A stretch of DNA of 7,286 nucleotides from Betaproteobacteria bacterium (GTDB taxonomy: Bacteria > Pseudomonadota > Gammaproteobacteria > Burkholderiales > Burkholderiaceae). Positions 5,770 to 7,286 of the stretch are shown here, piece after piece. How positions within the stretch are numbered: the stretch's first letter is position 1; every line of letters begins with the position of its first letter. The notes under the pieces are model-generated. The model was not told the DNA's origin. It worked only from the letters and a program-made list of their open reading frames with translations, and searched no databases. Both the position numbers and the translations under genes were made by a program. The stretch covers positions 1 to 7,286 of the forward strand of contig CANIMS010000075.1 of assembly GCA_947468785.1 (NCBI GenBank), written 5' to 3'.

Positions 5770-6631
5770 TTGTATTGACCATCTAGTTGAAGAAAATACA
5801 CAAGTAATGCAACAGAATGCTGTGCAATACCTGAGGAAAATTCGTAACTGTGCAGTGCAATCTCTATGGCATGAGTTAGTTACTTATCCCAAGCCTGGTT
5901 TGGTGAGCTTGGTCGATTCAGGTAGTCATCAAGATATGGATGCCAATACTTTTTATTCGAGTATCGTATCTTTGCGACATTATTTTTACCACATTGCTAG
6001 TCTTGGCTTGGAGGGTGCAAACTTTGAATTCTTACGTTCGGCTGGCCTAGCTGCTGAGGCTAGAATGCTGCGTGCAACTGCTGGGGTGAATACACATCGT
6101 GGGGCAATTTTTAATTTAGGTATGCTGGCTGCAGCTGCTGCCTACAGATATAGCCAGACTGATACTTCCCTAACTTTAGGTGAAATTACGATGAAAATTT
6201 GGGGTGAAGAGCTTGCCTTACATCGTCGCAAGGAAAATAGTCATGGATCCAGAGTGGCATCCATATATCAAGTTGGCGGAGCAATTAAAGAGGTTCTATC
6301 AGGATACCCATCTGTTTATAAACTAGGTTTGCCAGTCTATCGCAATGTGCTTACGATGACTTCAAGCCATCAGTTAGCTTGCATACAAACTTTCTTTACA
6401 CTGCTTGCGAATGTAGAGGATAGCAATCTACTTCATAGAGGAGGCCGAGAGGGCCTTGAGCGTGCCCAAGGATTAGCTCAAGCCTTCTTAGATGAAGGCG
6501 GCATTCATCTTAAGAGCTGGGATGTTAGGGCATTAAATGTTCATCGGCAATTGATAGCATTTAATTTAAGCCCAGGAGGTTGCGCTGATTTATTAAGTGC
6601 CTGTTTATTTATTCATCGAATTGAAAGTTGA
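5759..6631 (+). CDS. mdcB: Triphosphoribosyl-dephospho-CoA synthase
   Basis: MdcB makes 2'-(5''-triphosphoribosyl)-3'-dephospho-CoA from ATP and dephospho-CoA, the precursor that MdcG loads on MdcC. It is homologous to CitG of citrate lyase. The 290 residues are the usual length. Family motifs are intact: ELVTYPKPGLVSLVDSGSHQ (39-58) continuing into DMDANTF (59-65), ATAGVNTHRGAIFNLGMLAA (106-125, equivalent to GGVNTHKG in CitG), ENSHGSRVASIYQVGGAIKE (159-178), GLPVYRN (190-196), and ANVEDSNLLHRGGREGL (217-233). The presence of MdcB rather than only citrate-type genes supports a dedicated malonate system. It starts inside the end of mdcG after a strong Shine-Dalgarno, and its TGA (6629-6631) shares one base with the mdcH ATG. 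Confidence 0.95.
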   Translation: MLPSCIDHLVEENTQVMQQNAVQYLRKIRNCAVQSLWHELVTYPKPGLVSLVDSGSHQDMDANTFYSSIVSLRHYFYHIASLGLEGANFEFLRSAGLAAEARMLRATAGVNTHRGAIFNLGMLAAAAAYRYSQTDTSLTLGEITMKIWGEELALHRRKENSHGSRVASIYQVGGAIKEVLSGYPSVYKLGLPVYRNVLTMTSSHQLACIQTFFTLLANVEDSNLLHRGGREGLERAQGLAQAFLDEGGIHLKSWDVRALNVHRQLIAFNLSPGGCADLLSACLFIHRIES

Positions 6632-6640
6632 TGAATAAAT
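6607..6640 (+). promoter_or_regulatory. Hairpin enclosing the mdcB stop and mdcH start codon
   Basis: ATTTATTCATC (6607-6617) and GATGAATAAAT (6630-6640) are exact 11-bp inverted copies with a 12-nt loop. The 3' arm contains the mdcH ATG (6631-6633). The loop holds GAAAG (6623-6627), the only Shine-Dalgarno-like bases, and most of the mdcB stop codon. The stem is AU-rich with two GC pairs. In RNA it would hide the start codon unless ribosomes ending mdcB open it. Pairing is seen directly; the control role is inferred. Confidence 0.5.
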
Positions 6641-7286
6641 TTGCTATCGTTTGCTCTGGACAGGGTTCACTAGACGCAGAAGTATTTGCATTTTCCAAAC
6701 AATCTCCCAAGGCAACTGTAGTCATTGATACTTTTTCTAATGAATTTAATTGGAATATGCTTTCTGTAGAGAGCGGTAAATTAGATTTAACTTTGAACCA
6801 GTTTTCGCAACCCCTCACAATCGCGACGGCATTAGCAAATTGGGAGGCTATAAGAGATGGCTTACCCAAACCAAACTATGTTGCCGGCTATAGTGCAGGT
6901 GAGGTCAGCGCCTTAGGCTGCTCCGAGGCGATGGACCTTAAGGCCTTAGCAAGGTTATGTAAATTACGTTGCGAGTCAATGGAAAATTTTGCCCCAACTC
7001 ATAGTGGCATGCTGGCTGTAAAAGGAGTCTCAAAGTCGTCATTACTAAAGCATTTGAATGGTTCACATTGCTATATTGCAATTTATAACGAGGATGATCA
7101 CTTTGTTATTGCCGGATCCATTCAGGAGATAAGTATCTATGAGAAATTACTTGAAGAGTCTGGAGCTTGGGTTAAAAGACTTCTTGTTACGATACCTTCA
7201 CATACGCCATTATTACTGAAAGCTACAGCGCAAATACAAGCAGAAATTAGTGGGTTAAATTTAAGCGATAAACAACTCGGCATTCC
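6631..7286 (+). CDS. mdcH: Malonate decarboxylase epsilon subunit, malonyl-CoA:ACP transacylase (3'-truncated by window edge)
   Basis: FabD-like acyltransferase that loads malonyl from malonyl-CoA onto the MdcC prosthetic thiol to activate the complex. The frame is open from ATG 6631 through the last base: 218 codons of an expected roughly 300. The N-terminus MNKFAIVCSGQGS is the strand and GQG loop of the family. The nucleophile elbow is GYSAGE (86-91) with Ser88; tyrosine replaces the histidine of FabD's GHSxGE, which is usual for MdcH. Arg113 and Met117 (RCESM) match the R-x3-M segment whose arginine binds the malonyl carboxylate in FabD. PSH (189-191) supplies the catalytic His191. All expected active-site residues in this portion are present. 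The start overlaps the mdcB stop by one base (TGATG). No good Shine-Dalgarno is present, so reinitiation after mdcB is likely. Confidence 0.93.
   Translation, partial: MNKFAIVCSGQGSLDAEVFAFSKQSPKATVVIDTFSNEFNWNMLSVESGKLDLTLNQFSQPLTIATALANWEAIRDGLPKPNYVAGYSAGEVSALGCSEAMDLKALARLCKLRCESMENFAPTHSGMLAVKGVSKSSLLKHLNGSHCYIAIYNEDDHFVIAGSIQEISIYEKLLEESGAWVKRLLVTIPSHTPLLLKATAQIQAEISGLNLSDKQLGI

Noticed and set aside
6609..6869. Minus-strand open frame of 86 codons
   Set aside because: It is antisense to the start of mdcH, which has intact transacylase motifs on the + strand; the reverse translation looks like nothing known.
1515..7286. Possibility that this is a citrate lyase or sodium-pumping malonate (mad) cluster
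   Set aside because: MdcB and MdcG have relatives in citrate lyase loci, but the carboxyltransferase-like MdcD/MdcE pair, the MdcC-type carrier and MdcH define the soluble malonate enzyme. No biotin carrier or membrane decarboxylase is present.
1..7286. Mobile elements, CRISPR arrays, tRNA or rRNA genes
   Set aside because: No terminal inverted repeats, transposase, spaced direct repeats or cloverleaf sequence was seen; the window is dense with intact metabolic genes.

Overview
The window looks like part of a betaproteobacterial chromosome. AT-leaning DNA, a Bug/TctC-type periplasmic receptor and tightly packed catabolic genes would suit a low-GC member of the Burkholderiales such as Polynucleobacter. 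That assignment is an inference from style and protein wording, not from a marker gene. All recognised genes lie on the + strand.

Layout: (1) 2-373 is the C-terminal third of a major facilitator superfamily (MFS) transporter whose start lies outside the window. (2) 374-528 is the only sizeable non-coding stretch. It holds a possible weak terminator, a perfect FNR-type palindrome (TTGAT-N4-ATCAA), a second near-perfect 21-bp palindrome overlapping a plausible -10 element, and a Shine-Dalgarno. (3) 529-1512 encodes a Bug-family tripartite tricarboxylate transporter (TTT) receptor. (4) 1515 to the window end is a malonate decarboxylase operon in the order mdcA-mdcC-mdcD-mdcE-mdcG-mdcB-mdcH; mdcH is cut off by the window edge. 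Junctions between the genes from 529 onward are from 9 bp apart to 11 bp overlapping, so they probably form one transcript.

How the genes work together: the Bug protein probably captures malonate (or a similar carboxylate) in the periplasm. MdcB makes the prosthetic-group precursor triphosphoribosyl-dephospho-CoA, and MdcG attaches it to a serine of the carrier protein MdcC. MdcH charges the carrier, via malonyl transfer, during activation. MdcA exchanges acetyl for malonyl on the carrier thiol. MdcD/MdcE decarboxylate malonyl-S-MdcC back to acetyl-S-MdcC, releasing CO2; the next MdcA cycle releases acetate. The set matches the soluble, biotin-independent enzyme. No biotin carrier or membrane sodium-pump decarboxylase gene is seen.

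This is a known enzyme system, not a new one. The parts worth a second look are regulatory and contextual: an FNR-consensus site and an unassigned operator-like palindrome upstream, a Bug receptor where Acinetobacter has the mdcLM transporter, and inverted repeats that would fold over the translation-start regions of mdcC and mdcH.
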